This document shows positions 1-12,320 of a stretch of DNA of 64,000 nt, one piece after another. The stretch's first letter is position 1; each line of letters starts with the position of its first letter. The DNA comes from Cyprinodon diabolis (Eukaryota; Chordata; Actinopteri; Cyprinodontiformes; Cyprinodontidae). Location: positions 31,880,111 through 31,944,110 of the forward strand of contig CM060081.1 of NCBI GenBank assembly GCA_030533445.1, written 5' to 3'. The position numbers and the translations under genes were made by a program. The notes beneath the pieces were generated by a model. The model saw only the letters and a list, made by a program, of their open reading frames with translations, had not been told where the DNA came from and ran no database searches.

Positions 1-1121
1 AATCAAGCCCCATAATCAAAACTAAAATCCATCTACCAGACAAAATTACAGTCAATTCCCTTTGTAAAACAAACTGAATTCTGTTGGGATAGGTCTGACC
101 CTACAAGTCTGAGCTAACACCAGAGATCACAAAAATAAAAATTTGCTATGCAGCATTTAAAAAAAAAATGAAAATGTATTTTATGGTGTGCTTGTCATTC
201 AAAATTGAGTCTAAATATTTTATCTTTTCAGCACAATAGCTACTCAAGTATTCTGACATTTCCAAGGCTGGAAAGTCGTATCTCTCTCATTTGCAAGGTT
301 TTAAGTGCCAGCAGTCTGGTAATGACAACAGCTAAGTGGTATAAGACATTGGGAAGTCGATTCCAGAACCACCATGTAAAGTTAGCATGACATTGCCCCT
401 GGCTCTAGTGAGGTCACGTCTGCACCTGAGTCTTTGAAAAAGTGACCTCTAGCTGAGAGTCACGAGGCAACCAAACATTAGGTATAACTGCAGCTTATCC
501 TATATAATATACTCATTGAAATAAATGAGTGATAAACCAATTAAACTAAATTCAGCTGTGTGTGTGTGTGTTGTTTTGTATGGGGGTGTGTCGTAAAAAG
601 ACATATTTACACTGCAAAGGACGCTCATCTGTAGTAAGTAACGTTTGTCTACTTTATTTCTAAATCACTTCTCAGGGGTAAACTCAGCAGAAACAAAAAG
701 GAAGAACCCACCCAATCATTCATTAGTGGCACCGTTTTATTCTGAGCAGTTTGACTATAAAACAGGCAAAGATTAATCTAGGTGCTTGTTAGAGTGTGTG
801 GGTAGTGTGACGGAGCTATATGAGTATTTTCCTCCTTACCTCCTCTCACTTCGGGATTCGATCTCAACTGATGAAAGCAAGAAGATGCACATCCTGGATA
901 TTGGATTGTGAGTAGTGAAACAGCATACCACTCTATTATGAAAACACTAAGCCTGATGGATTGTCTGGTTGTCTAACATGCTAGTAAGCTATTTGTATAA
1001 GGGTTTGCTGATTTAGGAAGCATTTTAGTTGAAACATTTGTTCATCTTAAACAGCAGTTATATAACCTCTTACAGCACTCCACTCCCAAGTTGCCTTTTG
1101 AACGGGTTAAGACCCCTTAAC

Positions 1122-1300
1122 TGTTATGATCTGCCATTCTGGACATTTTGGTTTTTAAGTGATCGTTTTGGGTTCATGTTATTCTGTGTTATTTGTGTTG
1201 CCCCCTAGTGTCCCTTTCCTTTCCCCTTAGCTCCTTTCTAGTTGATTCTGTCCACACCTGCTCCCAATTAACTGATTAACTGATGTGTGTTTCTTCTATG
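1122..1300 (+). repeat. Possible LTR-like fragment
   Basis: The stretch begins with a TGTTATGATCTG-type start and contains a GCCCCCTAGTGTCC segment and CCACACCTGCTCCC. This composition resembles the outer part of teleost gypsy-type LTRs. No second LTR, primer binding site or coding region was found nearby. The call rests on resemblance only and could be wrong. Confidence 0.25.
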
Positions 1301-2459
1301 GTTCGGACGCATTCCAACACTTTTTGTTAGAAGGTTTAAGAAATGTCTTAACATTTTTGTAACTAATAAGTTGAATTTTCATGGGGGGTTTTTAAGCACA
1401 CATTTTTCATGAGTATAAATATATACGACCAATGTCATGAAATTCAAACCAAATGCAGATGAAGTTGGGTTTATGGTGCTGTATAAATCATTCCATAAGG
1501 GTCACCTGGTGGTTAAGCAACAGGTATTCACATATTGGAGAGGAATTAAGATAGCTGGTTAAAACCTCACTATGTAACACTTCATCTTAGAGGAATCGCC
1601 TTTAGCCAAAGATGATCTTCACATTGTTATGTATAATTGCAAAACAGAAGGTTATTGATTACAGTGTGAGGTATGTGTAATTAAGTCAAATGACATGGGG
1701 AATAATGTTTGAACTTGCCTTATTGAAATAATTTTATGGTAAAGTGATAAGCTAACTTAATAAACTGTCATTGGTTTAAGATTTTGCTTCTTTTTGGAAA
1801 CAAGTCATTTGCATTAATCAGGAGTGATTTTGTCCCATATTTTTTACAAAAACAATTTTCTAATTTTGAAGCTTCTCGAAGCTTCATTCATACACTCTGC
1901 TCTTCACTTCTTTACCTAATTTTTTTATGTGGTACAAGGTGATTAACTGGGATCTTCTAGCACCTTTACTAATTTCTCTGAAAGCAGCTAAAAGTTACCT
2001 TGGTGTGTTAAGGATCGATGTCTTGTTTAACAATTTCATCATCGGGTTGTCATCATTTCTGTCATTTTTTTTTTCTCCTTCAGTTATTTAAAGACTGACT
2101 GTACCATAATTTAATACATCCCCACATCACCACCCTCACTTGCAAACTTGCAGTACATGTTTGTTTGATGATGCTCAGTGCTAGTTCCTCTACAAACAAT
2201 ACATCCAAACAATTGAGTTCTGGACTTATTTGATCAAACCATATTTTGAGAATTACATCCACTGCAAATCTCTTTAAAGTGAGGTTAAAGTTAGCATGCT
2301 GATTCTGAAAGTGGAGTCTTGTGCAGTAGGAGCACATGGAGGCAATCGAATTACCATATTAGACATTATTTAAATGGACCAACTTGAGCAGCTAATTCCA
2401 GTGTTTCTGAGGCTATCTCTGAGTGGTCATTGGCTCTTACAATACCCTTCTAATTACTC

Positions 2460-2645
2460 TACTGACTTCTCCATCAGATAACTTACAGAAAGCACCTGGT
2501 CATGGCTAGTTTATAATAAAGTAATATTATCTGGCCTCAAATGACCCCCCTGGAACATTCAGGTCTGGAAACACATGTAATCGATGTCATCAGTATATTT
2601 TGTCGAGGTCTTGCAGAAGGTCTTTTCACATACCCATCATGAATA
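2460..2645 (-). mobile_element. Decayed Tc1-like transposon fragment
   Basis: This stretch aligns by eye with 38043-38250, the transposase N-terminal region of the degraded Tc1 element at 37076-38596. Shared landmarks are CACCTGGTCATGG, CTGGAACATTCAG, ATGCCATCAGTA-like and GGTCTTG..AA, in the same order and spacing. The sense strand of the transposase is minus. It is riddled with substitutions, has no usable reading frame and no visible terminal repeats, so it is an old fragment. Confidence 0.65.
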
Positions 2646-4199
2646 ACTTAATACTATGCCTTAAGCACCATGCCATAAGTACTATGCTATTTGACTGAAG
2701 CAGTCAATATTAGTATGCCCTTTTCGGGGCACAATTGCCAGTTGTGGAGATCAAAGTACTTAAGAGGTTCTCTTAGGTCTCTCTGCATTTTGCACCTTAT
2801 TTTAATTTTTTAGGGCTTTCCCAACCTGTTAGCAATTATTTGAAAATAACTTTCATGTCTATAGGGCTATTAGAAGTATGTTTACATGGAAAAAAATGTT
2901 GAGATGTAAGGACTTATTTTATATATCATAAAAGATGCTTATGTTACAGAATAAGTTGTATATTCATTTTTTACAAAGTTCATTAAAGTGTTATGTAATA
3001 TAAAATAATAATAGAAGAGAAGGTTAAAGTTCAGGCTTACACTGCAGGCAAAATGAAGGATGTTCATCTCTAACCTGCGGTCAAAAACCAAATCGCATCT
3101 GCTGTGAGTCATTTATGTAATTCAACTGTCTAAAGTAATTTTATCTGATGGGTACTTATGCAATATCAGGTGGGAGATATAGTCATTGGCTATCTGGCAG
3201 GAAGTAAAGGATATATATTCAGTGGGTATGTGGCAAGATAAAGGATTTGAAAAATACAGTGAGAGAAGCAAGAAAGATAAAGCCATTTAGAGAGCAAAAG
3301 AGGAAACCCAGATGTAGCCTCTGGGCTGAAACTGCTGAGTCACTATGTCTCTTCTGATAACATCATACCGTCCTGAGCCCAAATAATTTCTCTTCAGCAA
3401 CACAGTTGTGATAAAAGGGGAGAGAAAAACATTAGATGTCGATGAGCACAACAGAGCTAACAACTAAAAAAGGATAAAAGGGAGCTTCCCAAGTCTTGAA
3501 TGGCCATCTTTCATGTCCCGACTCCACCTTAAAAGAAAGGACACTCCTCACTGCTCCTCACTGTGTTAAGAGCAGTTACGTAAATTTTAAATCAGGTCAT
3601 TCCCAGACACAACTCAATCTAGAACCGCTAAGGAATACACAATCTTTCAGCTGACAGATTCATTGGTGGTCTCCTGTTTTGGCTCTCTGGTAGCGTCAGA
3701 GAACCCCGTCACAGAGGCAAAGGTCTGTACAAGATAATGGGACGTCAGAGGCTGAGAGAGCAATGACGCCTGTGCTTGCTTATGCAACAGACAGGCTGTA
3801 TTTATAAAAAGAGTTATTAGCGTCATTTGCAGCTTTACCATGATTGTTTTATTTTGCTGTAGTCACTTTCCAGCACATGTTATAAACGTCAGTTTAGTGT
3901 GAAAATTAATCTTTGACCTTTTATTTCTGGTCGATTTCTCTTTTTCAAATGACATATATCTACAATTCAGGGTGATACAGATAGGTGACTATCTTGAATT
4001 TTAGTTCATAAATATCTAATTCTTTCTCTTTCTCTTAAAAATCCTCCACCCTATGAATCAATCTGCATATCAGACAATTGACCATTAGTGCGGAGTACCA
4101 GCTTGGGTTTTAGTTTGAATTGTAAGAACATAACAGCTAAGCATACTGATCAGGCTAAGGTAGTCGTAACCCAACAGCTTTATTTAAAACCATTGAGGC

Positions 4200-5241
4200 T
4201 GTTTTTAATGCCCTACAGCCTGTCAGCTTCTTCAGCTTCCTGCCCTTTTTTTATTGACAAGATTGCCTCAGCAAGGACTCTGATCACTGCTCCTGCATCT
4301 GACCCCTATTCTCATGTTCCTTGTTCTGCAGCTCTTGAGGAGTTTGAGCCAGTGTTTTTCTCTTTTACAAGATCTGATTGGCCATAGCAAGCCATCAGGT
4401 TCTCCCTATGATGTTCATCCCCCAGTTTCTTGAAAACAGTTGTATCTGTTATAGGGCAGTCAGCTCTGGACATTATCAACAGTAGTCTTTCCTCTGGAGT
4501 TGTACCTTTGGTCCAGCCCCTACTTAAAAAAAACATTGGCTGTTATGGCAGCGTGCTGGTCACTCAAGGGCCATCTCTAAGCTACCTGTAATTTGTAAAA
4601 TCCTAGAAAAAGTTGTTTACACTCAGCTTTGAGCTTTTAAACGACATCCTCTTGGCATGACTCTGGTGACCAAGTTATTCTTGTCCTCTTAGTTTTGACA
4701 GCAGCCTTTGACACTGTGGACCACAACACTCTAGAGTCTTAAGCAGCTTTGTTGGCATCCATGGTGCTGCACTAGACTGGTTTAGGTCTTATCTTTCCAA
4801 TAGAAGTGAAAGCTCGAGCCTTGGGAACTATGAATCTAGCTCAGCTCCTCTTCTTTAAGGGCTTCCACAGGGTTCATTGTTGGGACCCCTTCAGTTCTCA
4901 TTCTACATGCTGCCCCTGGGATCCATACTGGGAAGGACTCTCTTATCGTTTTTATTATGGTGACAATCAGATATTTGTCCCTATTAAACAAAAAAAAATG
5001 CCTTTCCCTTACACCACTACTTGCAAGCCTTAATGATCTAAAAGCCTGGTTGCCTCTTTAAACTGAAGTGATGGTCCCCTTATATGGTTTTGTTTGCTTT
5101 AATTATTTTATTTTCATTTAATTTGTTTTATTCTTTAAACCTTTATGATTTATGCAGTTTTAAACTTCCGTGGTATGTACAGCCCTTTGTGGCAGCTGTG
5201 GTTGTTTAAAAGAGCTTTATGAATAAAGTTGAGTTGAGTAA
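4200..5241 (+). mobile_element. Decayed L2-like LINE, reverse-transcriptase part plus 3' tail
   Basis: Conceptual translation, with frameshifts, gives landmarks of a teleost LINE reverse transcriptase in order: DLIGHSKPSGSPYDV (about 4372-4420), ISKLPVICKILEKVV (4573-4617), a TAAFDTVDHNTLES-like block (about 4700-4737), a VGIHGAALDWFRSYLSNRS-like block (about 4750-4810), a [14 protein letters not shown] block (about 4865-4895) and a catalytic-box region reading [13 protein letters not shown] (4949-4990). The usual catalytic YADD-type box has become YGDN. The element ends in a 3' tail with AATAAAGTTGAGTTGAG (5222-5238), as expected for L2-like elements that end in short TTGAG/TTGAA units. It is inactive. 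Assignment to L2 rather than another CR1/Jockey-group clade is inference. Confidence 0.8.
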
Positions 5242-5356
5242 TTTCGAAAAAAAACTCCCTTAGATTTTATTGAGAAGGAAACTCTATTTAAACCAAATAA
5301 TTCCAACCCTTATCTTGTTAAAGGCAAAATCCATCCTATCTTTCTGAGCCAATCAT

Positions 5357-5543
5357 GCATCCATCCATCCATCTATCCATCTGTTTATCCATCGATCCAT
5401 CTAGTCATCCATCCATCCATCCATCCATCCATCCATCCATCCATCCATCCATCCATCCATCCATCCATCTGTCCTTCAGCAGTCTATGGGTGAATGGGAG
5501 AACCAGGACAGGTTGCCAATCTGTTGCAGGGCAACTCTTTGCA
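5357..5543 (-). mobile_element. Truncated SINE-like repeat with (CATC)n tail
   Basis: An imperfect CATC/ATCC microsatellite (5357-5469) is followed by a block whose reverse complement reads GTTGCCCTGCAACAGATTGG and then a CACCCATAGACTGC-like segment. This matches the 3' half of the fuller copy at 47486-47840 on the plus strand. It is therefore a minus-strand, 5'-truncated copy whose simple-sequence tail has expanded. Confidence 0.6.
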
Positions 5544-7146
5544 GTCCAATTTTAATTTTTTTTATAAAGGGATTAAGTTTGTAAATTATTTTCTTGATAA
5601 AACCAATATGTACAGTATTTTACTTCTAGTTAGAAAAGTCAAAATCAGATTTGTTCCTCGGTTATACAGAATTAAAGGAAATGCAAAAAAGTGGTCATTA
5701 CTACACATTTGTTTGTACATACCATTTTACATTGTAAGAAAACTTTATTGTAATATGATAATTTGATCCTGATCAAAAATAACATCCTATAATACGCATC
5801 AATCTCCTGGCTGTACTAGTCAAACTGAAGTTCTCAAGAGCCAGTAGCCTTGAGCTTTCAGATATCTACTTATTCCAACACACCGGAATCAAATGGATTT
5901 ATCACCTCCTCATTTGAAGTTATGTTATCCATCATCTAAACATTTTAGGAATGCATCAAAACCTCCCTATGTTCAACAAATCAAATGCCAGACACTGGTC
6001 TATGTAAAATTTAAAGACCTATTTTATGGAACATACAATTGTAACTCATATAACCAATACGCTCCATCACTATTATTCTCCTAACTACAACTTATATCTC
6101 TGATATTTGAAAATCAAAGAAACCAGATATTTAAAAAAAAGAAACAAAAGAAAATGAAAAAGTTGACATTTCATAACATTCTGATTGCCTCTAAGCCTCC
6201 CCACTAAGCAACAATGATGTTTGCAGTTTTTTCATTAGCTTTCTTTTCTCTATTTTATCTACTCTTTTCTCTTGTCTCTCTTCTCTTATGTCTTATTTAT
6301 TTTCTTCAATTCTGATAAACAAATTAGGAGTCAGATAATTAGAGCTTTCTTCATATAATAACTTTAGAATTGCAGTGTCTGCATTATGTTTCTTTATATT
6401 TATAGATACATTTCACTCTTCTTGGCGGGGTGGGGGTCTGTGTGTGCGTGTGTCTTTTTTTGGTCCAAATACTTTGGCCTGCAAAAACTGAATTGCTGTT
6501 CAGCACAGCAATGTGTTTTTTAGTGTACTTCATTCAGAGGACAGTGTTTCAGAAATCAACACGTCAAATGTGTCCTTTAATGTCAAATTGATTAATGGTC
6601 AGATGCAACCAAGTTCAGCTTTTAAAAGCCGACCACTCCTTCCTTTGTGGAAAATCAATAGGACTAAGCCAAACACTATGCTGGCACACAGGCCTCACGA
6701 AAGCTCAGTTATCATTCTCCAAAGAACACAACATTAATATTAATGCCTAGCTCTGAGGGTAAAATGAGATTTAAAAAAAACAAAAATTGAAAACGTCTGG
6801 AACAAAGCAGGTGGATGTAGTAATACTTTGTTTTATTATTTATGCTATATACATCTTAAGTCACATTCTCCACTTTGTATGCTTATAGTTCTTGTAACTG
6901 ATTTTATATTTCTTTGGGGATTTTAAACTTCTCCTGGAAATGAACTCTTCTATTTTCAAAAAGTTGAAGTTTAACACAAAACATGCCAATTTAAAACACA
7001 ACACAGCATCATGAGCAAACAAATTGGGGCTGTTTCAAGTGATCTGATGTGATTCTGGGTAGGAAAAAACTTGAGGCCAACCTCAGCTTCAAGTTCAGTA
7101 ACCTGATAGCAGTACACAAAAAAATTACTGTCAATGACTGTGCATT

Positions 7147-7290
7147 TCCATCCATCCATCCATCCATCCATCCATCCATCCATCCATCCATTGGGGTCAT
7201 GGTGGGCTAATGCCTATCTTCAGCAGTCAAAAGGCAAGCCACACTCTGGGTATGTCCCTGGTCTATCACAGGGCCATTCCAAAAGCCTTG
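7147..7290 (-). mobile_element. Truncated SINE-like repeat with (CATC)n tail
   Basis: A clean CATC array (7147-7191) is followed by a segment whose reverse complement contains GCCCTGTGATAGACCAGGGA, then GACTGCTGAAGATAGGC. This is the same 3' module as in the copies at 5357-5543 and 47486-47840. It is minus-strand and truncated at the 5' side. Open frames through the CATC array are simple-sequence artefacts. Confidence 0.6.
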
Positions 7291-8514
7291 ATACAAAATG
7301 TCCTTACCATTTGGAAGCCATTAATCTGGCATTAGTATTATAACTATATCTAAAGGAGGATTCTATACAGTCAGGGCTGATGCTACAGATGGAGGATTAC
7401 ATAAAGTAGGGACCCATGCATTTACTCTCATGTGGGTTTGGACTCCAGTGTCATATACTTCCTGTAGAGTTTAAAGATTGCCCTATTAAAGCTGACAGCC
7501 TATCAATCATAGCCTAATCACAGTTTGCAATGTAGGATTAAAATCCTCTAGACCTCCCAGTCCCATTCAGCCAATAAAAAACCAGAGGAGTTTCAGTAGA
7601 GTAGTATGTAGTTTCATATTTATTGCACTGTCCTATTTTAAGACAATCCTCTGGGAATGATGGGAATAAACGGTGATTCAATTTAAAGAACAGTCTTATT
7701 TACTCAGCTATTCCTTTAAGTACATGACCCTGTTTATCTGTAGACAAGCTGCCAGTAGTATGCTGACGCATTCAGATTGTAAATAATTTGATTAAAATGT
7801 TATAAATCACAGTCTCTTGGTAGGATGCACCTGTGCTAGTGGAGTCAACACTGTTTTTTTTTCAACTACAATTTCAAACAAGCCTTGCCATTTTTATATT
7901 GATAACCAAGACAAATTTTCTAAGCTTTCAATATATTGGCTGGGTAAGCTTTTAAAATAAAGCATTAAAGTTTTAATTTAACTGTACACCTACATTGTTT
8001 GAAGTAATGTTTCACATACTCAGGAGCTCTGGCCTTATGGCAAATGGTACCAAATTTTCAAAAGAGACCTGATATCTTTAAAAAAAAATGCAGCATCTAT
8101 TATTTGCAGAAAGTATCATACATAGTCTATATGTGCATTGTGTAAATAAGCTACATCTTTGTGAGTGTATATACAGTAGAATATGTTTATTTAGTCAAAC
8201 CTTTTTTTTATGTTACACTATTGTGACTATTACTACAAACGCTATTGCTATTGTGACGCTACATTGTGTCATGTCATTTCAGTAACTGTATTGTGTTATC
8301 ATGACCTTTATAGTGTTATATTGAATCATGCTGCACCATGCTGTTCTCTCTTCGATAATACTGTATTTTTCCGCATCGTATTACATTTCCCTGAAAGTGT
8401 TCAAGAGTCCCGTGGTGCCTGTGTACTGCAGCCTTACTTTTCTTAGTAGGTTAGTAGTACCCAGGATAGCTGTGGCTGAAATGTAGCTTGCCACCATTAG
8501 TGTTTGAATCTGTT

Positions 8515-8602
8515 TGTGAATGACTGAATGTGGTGTAAAGCACTTTGGATTACCCTAATTTGAAAAGGCGCTACGTAAGTACAGTACATTTACCATTTAC
8601 TA
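8515..8602 (+). repeat. Repeat 3' tail
   Basis: The block GTGTAAAGCACTTTGGAT followed by AAAGGCGCTACGTAAGTACA and TTTACCATTTAC resembles the 3' terminal module shared by many teleost retroelements. No coding region is attached. Confidence 0.45.
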
Positions 8603-8849
8603 TATCAGACCATGTTTTGGTTAATTGCATAAAACAATCCTGGAGATTTTTATAACTGAAATTGTGTCCTTTAATAATGTATCATGTCACTTTGTATTTA
8701 ATTATATTGCAGGTTATAACATTGCCCTTTATTGTATTATGAATTATCATATTTTATCAGGTATTCAGCATCATTTTATATCATGTCATACTTTGGGTTA
8801 TTCTATGCATGATATTCTGTCACATTATGTATTTTATTAATCTTTGAAT

Positions 8850-9090
8850 GGACTCTACTTGTATAGAGCTTTTTTAAGTCAAAGGACCCCAAAGCCTGCT
8901 ACATTGCATTTAGTCATTAACACACTGACTGCGGCAGGGGACATTTAAGCCATAGCTGCATTGGAGCAGACTGTCAGGAGCAAGGCTGGCATGCAATCGG
9001 AGCTACCAGGGTCTCTGACCATCGACAGAAGGAAACATAAGAAAAGTGTTTTGCATAAGGGCACAGCGATGGAGCAAGGGACTTGAAATG
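8850..9090 (+). repeat. Dispersed teleost repeat fragment
   Basis: Landmarks are AAGTCAAAGGACCCCAAAGC, CACACTGACTGCGGCAGGGG, GGAGCAGACTGTCAGGAGC and a final AGTGTTTTGCATAAGGGCAC. In this order they match a repeat module I recognise as common in fish genomes. No family name is claimed. It is diverged and non-coding. Confidence 0.5.
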
Positions 9091-9528
9091 TCAACCTGTA
9101 TACCTTCATAGACATTTCAATTCGAGCATTTTTTCAATTTTAAACCATTGGGCTACAAATAATGTTTGAATTTGCTGCTTTAACATCTTCATATAAAACT
9201 CTCTTCAGGAAAGATTTTAACAGGGTTTAGGAGTCTGTGAAGTTTTTTTTTTCTAATGTGCTTCCTGGATAACATTTATAAGGTCAGACACTGATGATGG
9301 GTATGATGGCCTGGCTCGTAGATTTTACCCTTATTTATCTGAACAGTGTTCTGTCACTATGAGTTCAGGCTATCATGCTGAGTATATGTCTATAAGTTCA
9401 TTTAATCTCATGCATTGTATAGTGTAATATCATAGTATATGATATTATCATCGAATTGTATTGGTTTGTGTCATTCTAGTGTGATGTTTTTGTTTTAATA
9501 TCTCTTAGAAATATTTAAAAAACAAGTT

Positions 9529-9579
9529 TTATGCATTGCTCTAACCTTTATATACTATGCCTGACACAGGACCTGCCAA
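9529..9579 (+). repeat. 51-bp direct repeat, copy 1
   Basis: This 51-base stretch starts at TTATGCATTGCTCTAACC and ends at GACACAGGACCTGCCAA. By eye it is identical to 12270-12320 in the same orientation, about 2.74 kb away. The flanks of the two copies differ. The pair brackets synapsin exon 1 and its promoter. Confidence 0.85.
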
Positions 9580-10961
9580 GTTATTATGTGGACCAAAACA
9601 ATGCATTGTTTTGGCTTAGAAAACATGCAAATTGAACCGGAAGAACGGGTCCATCGTTAGGAATGGGGAGTCGTCGCTGACAGGTTGGTACAAAAGTTGT
9701 GTTTTTATTTCTAAAGCAGAATAATAGAAATGCCTTCAAAATTCAAAACTAGTGACAAAATGTTCAGATATAAGCTCATCTTCACAAGTTATTTTCCACT
9801 CCTTTTAAAGACTGAGGGAAGATATCATTAATGATACAATTCTACCAATATGAACACAAATAACTATATGGTGAGCAACATTTCCATTATAGCTCATTTC
9901 ATAACTCATTATAGATGTACATTTAGATTGTTTTTTTGTATTCTCCTCATGCATCTTTAAAAAGGAGCAAGTTTTCAGTAATTGATTTAAATCATTATTT
10001 TTTCATTTGGTGACATCAAAACTCACCTATTTGAATTTTGTACAGTAAAGCTGACAGATATTGTGGGTTTTATATGAGGAGACAATAAATGCCCTACAGA
10101 ACATCTAATAAACAGAAAAGGTCATGAAGCCATCATTTTTTTCCACAGAACATTCGTAGAGTCCAAGATACAGCTACAACCAGCTAACAACATTAAACAT
10201 CCTTGCAATCCATCACCTACTAAAAAGAGATTTACAATAGGAACATTTGATTTTCAAGAGCAGAGTACAGTAGACAGTATTACAACATCATTGCACACCT
10301 AAAAGCTCCCTTTTGAGTTGTAGAAGACAATGTTTTATTCAGAGCTACAAGCTTTCTGTCCAGCAGTGATGTGCACGTTGATAGCACATGGATAATTTCT
10401 GCAGCTTTTGCTGTCGAGAGATGCTAAAAGCCACTCTGAGCCATTTAAGACCAACCCTCTCAATCATGCATTAACATAAACACAAATAAAGCATCATCAG
10501 TAACAAGTAAAATCACAAGAGAAAACAGGGACGTGGGACATGTGAATGCAAACCACAGAGAAAATCTGTCTCCTCTGTTGAGATTAACAGATCTATTTTG
10601 GGAGCAGCATTGCTGGGAGAGGACATTTTATTGTGCAAACAGAAAGCAACAGAGTAAGATGAATTTTATTTGAATCTTTGTGTTGCTTCTTTAGTGGCTA
10701 ACATACCCACGCCTTTGTTTTGATCTCAAAGATGACTCCAACCATCAAGTCATTTTTATCTGTGTGCCAATCAGAATCAAGCCATACCACCCACACTTAA
10801 TTAAATAAGCACGTAAATTGTAAGCCTTCTGGCTGACTGTGAACAAAATATTTTGTATATTAAAACTAAGGAGCTTTCCAACCATGAAACACAGTCTGAC
10901 CTTTGTTCCTTAGTACAGCTTCCCTTCAGGTGTTTGGACAACCAAGTTTCCTTACACTCAC

Positions 10962-11407
10962 CACTCATGCTGGGGCTCATCGATGACCAGCAGAATCTTG
11001 AACTTCTTAGAGAGGGACGGAGAGGGGGCTGACTGCTCCACAAAGCCAGCGGCGGAGGCGGCCGTCTGTTTGACCACATTGGTGATCGAGCTGAAAGAGC
11101 TGAAGAAGCCTGAGGAACCGCCAGAGGAAGAGGACGGCTGGGCCTGTTGGGGCTGCTGAGCCAGCTGGGATGGGCGGCGCTCCTGTGGCACTGGGGAGCT
11201 GGCAGGCGCTTGGGATGGAGCAGGAGCTTTGGTTGGGGAGTGGGCAGGGACAGAAGCTGTGGCAGGGGCTGCACCTTGCTGAGAAGGAGAAGAGGCAGTG
11301 GGGGGTGGAGGAGCAGGGGGGTCAGGCCTCTGAAGGTCTGACATGTAGCCATTGGGCAGGTTGGACATGAAGCTGCTGTCGGAGAGACGGCGCCGGAGGA
11401 AGTTCAT
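10962..11407 (-). CDS. syn2: Synapsin (syn2-like), first coding exon
   Basis: Synapsins are phosphoproteins on the cytoplasmic face of synaptic vesicles that tether the reserve pool and tune transmitter release. This exon encodes residues 1-148 plus two bases of codon 149. Domain A opens with [13 protein letters not shown], including the RRxS kinase site at Ser9, and continues [14 protein letters not shown] Pro/Ser/Ala/Gln-rich domain B-like linker follows (about residues 29-110), then [20 protein letters not shown], and domain C begins at [12 protein letters not shown] (from residue 134). The exon ends in GAGTG with a GTGAGT donor, splitting a Trp codon, where known synapsins have a D/E-W junction. 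The start is fixed by the conserved N terminus. The remaining exons are off the left edge. Sequence alone fits SYN2 or SYN3; tamm41 and vgll4 next door favour syn2. The a/b teleost duplicate cannot be told. Confidence 0.93.
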
Positions 11408-12269
11408 GATTTCACTGCTTGAAAGGTGGGTCTCTGAGTCGACTGTGGATGTCTATCTCCTGACTGGACGCCTCCTGATGTCCAAGCTGAATGGTGAAGG
11501 CAGAGGAGATCAGAGGTTAGATCAATGACAGAGAAAACAAATCAGTCCAAATGATCGAGGGATGTGTGACAGAGAGCTGCTTCTGTGTTTGATGGAGAAG
11601 CAGGAACTGAGGAGAGATGTGAGCGAGGATGGGAAAAGTTCTGGTCCAGTCTTCACGCGACAGCTCCCACAGCAGCAGAAACAGCAGCGTGTGTGTGTGG
11701 TGTTTCTCCTCCTGAGTCTCACGCCTCCTGGAAATGCGTGTTGGTGACGTAGGAGAGTGTGTATCTGAGAGAGGGAGAGAGGTTTGGTGTCGCCCCCTTT
11801 AGAGATATGTTGGTGTTCTCCCTCCTCCTTCCTTACTTCCTGCCTCCTGAGCTGCTGCAGGCTGAATGCTTGGAAGAGATGCTGCCGTCTCTGTGTATCT
11901 CAGCCTCTCATTGGCTCCCTCTGCCCTTTCTCCTCTAGCTTACTCTTACTGAGCCACTCGCTGCCTCCCTCTCTCCCCCTCCTCCTACACCTCCATCCCC
12001 CTCCTCTCTCCCATCATCATCCTCCTACATCACAGACAACGTTCAAGTGTCGTGCTGCAACATTGTAACGCTACGTGTCGTGTGCAGCCAATGGAGGGGG
12101 TTTCCTGCACGCACGCTTGAGGTGGAGCTCACAGTTGGAAACACCATCCATCACGCTCCACAAGCCCCACCTTCTCCTGCTGCCATCCTTTCATCTTTTA
12201 GCCGTTGGCTCAACATGTCACATCTCTTTTATGTACAATCAGTGAACTCTGTCAATGTTTTCTTATAAA
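11408..12269 (-). promoter_or_regulatory. syn2: syn2 5' leader and promoter region
   Basis: The DNA just upstream of the synapsin start codon is GC-richer than the surrounding introns, as expected for a neuronal vertebrate promoter. A CRE-like half site TGACGT (11745-11750) and an ATTGG inverted CCAAT box (in CTCTCATTGGCTCCC, about 11906-11920) are visible. A pyrimidine-rich stretch runs through 11930-12035. I found no convincing TATA box and no clear full REST/NRSE element, although such an element is known in the mammalian SYN1 promoter. The transcription start cannot be placed. Confidence 0.5.
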
Positions 12270-12320
12270 TTATGCATTGCTCTAACCTTTATATACTATG
12301 CCTGACACAGGACCTGCCAA
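12270..12320 (+). repeat. 51-bp direct repeat, copy 2
   Basis: This is the second perfect copy of the 51-base unit at 9529-9579, in the same orientation. After it the sequences diverge at once (TGAAAGTG here, GTTATTATG at copy 1), so the duplication has sharp edges. Confidence 0.85.

Larger units (their letters stand above)
1..10961 (-). other. syn2: syn2 intron 1 (partial, runs off left edge)
   Basis: This is the portion of the first synapsin intron present in the window. It begins at the GT donor just below 10962 on the minus strand, and no further synapsin exon could be recognised down to position 1, so exon 2 lies outside. The sequence is AT-rich. It holds decayed mobile-element pieces (listed separately), two CATC microsatellites, and TATTG/TGTCAT-rich low-complexity DNA around 8200-8830 and 9350-9480. 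I saw no other coding evidence; short open frames here have no recognisable family features. Confidence 0.75.

Noticed and set aside
5355..5555. Frame with repeated HPSI residues
   Set aside because: It is a translation of the CATC microsatellite attached to a SINE-like tail.
1..10961. Nested timp gene inside the synapsin intron
   Set aside because: Synapsin genes often host a TIMP gene in a later intron. No TIMP signal peptide or cysteine pattern was seen in this first-intron segment.
10801..11352. Minus-strand 183-codon frame overlapping synapsin exon 1
   Set aside because: It is a shadow in another frame of the proline-rich synapsin exon. The synapsin frame has the conserved N terminus and a splice donor at the expected place.
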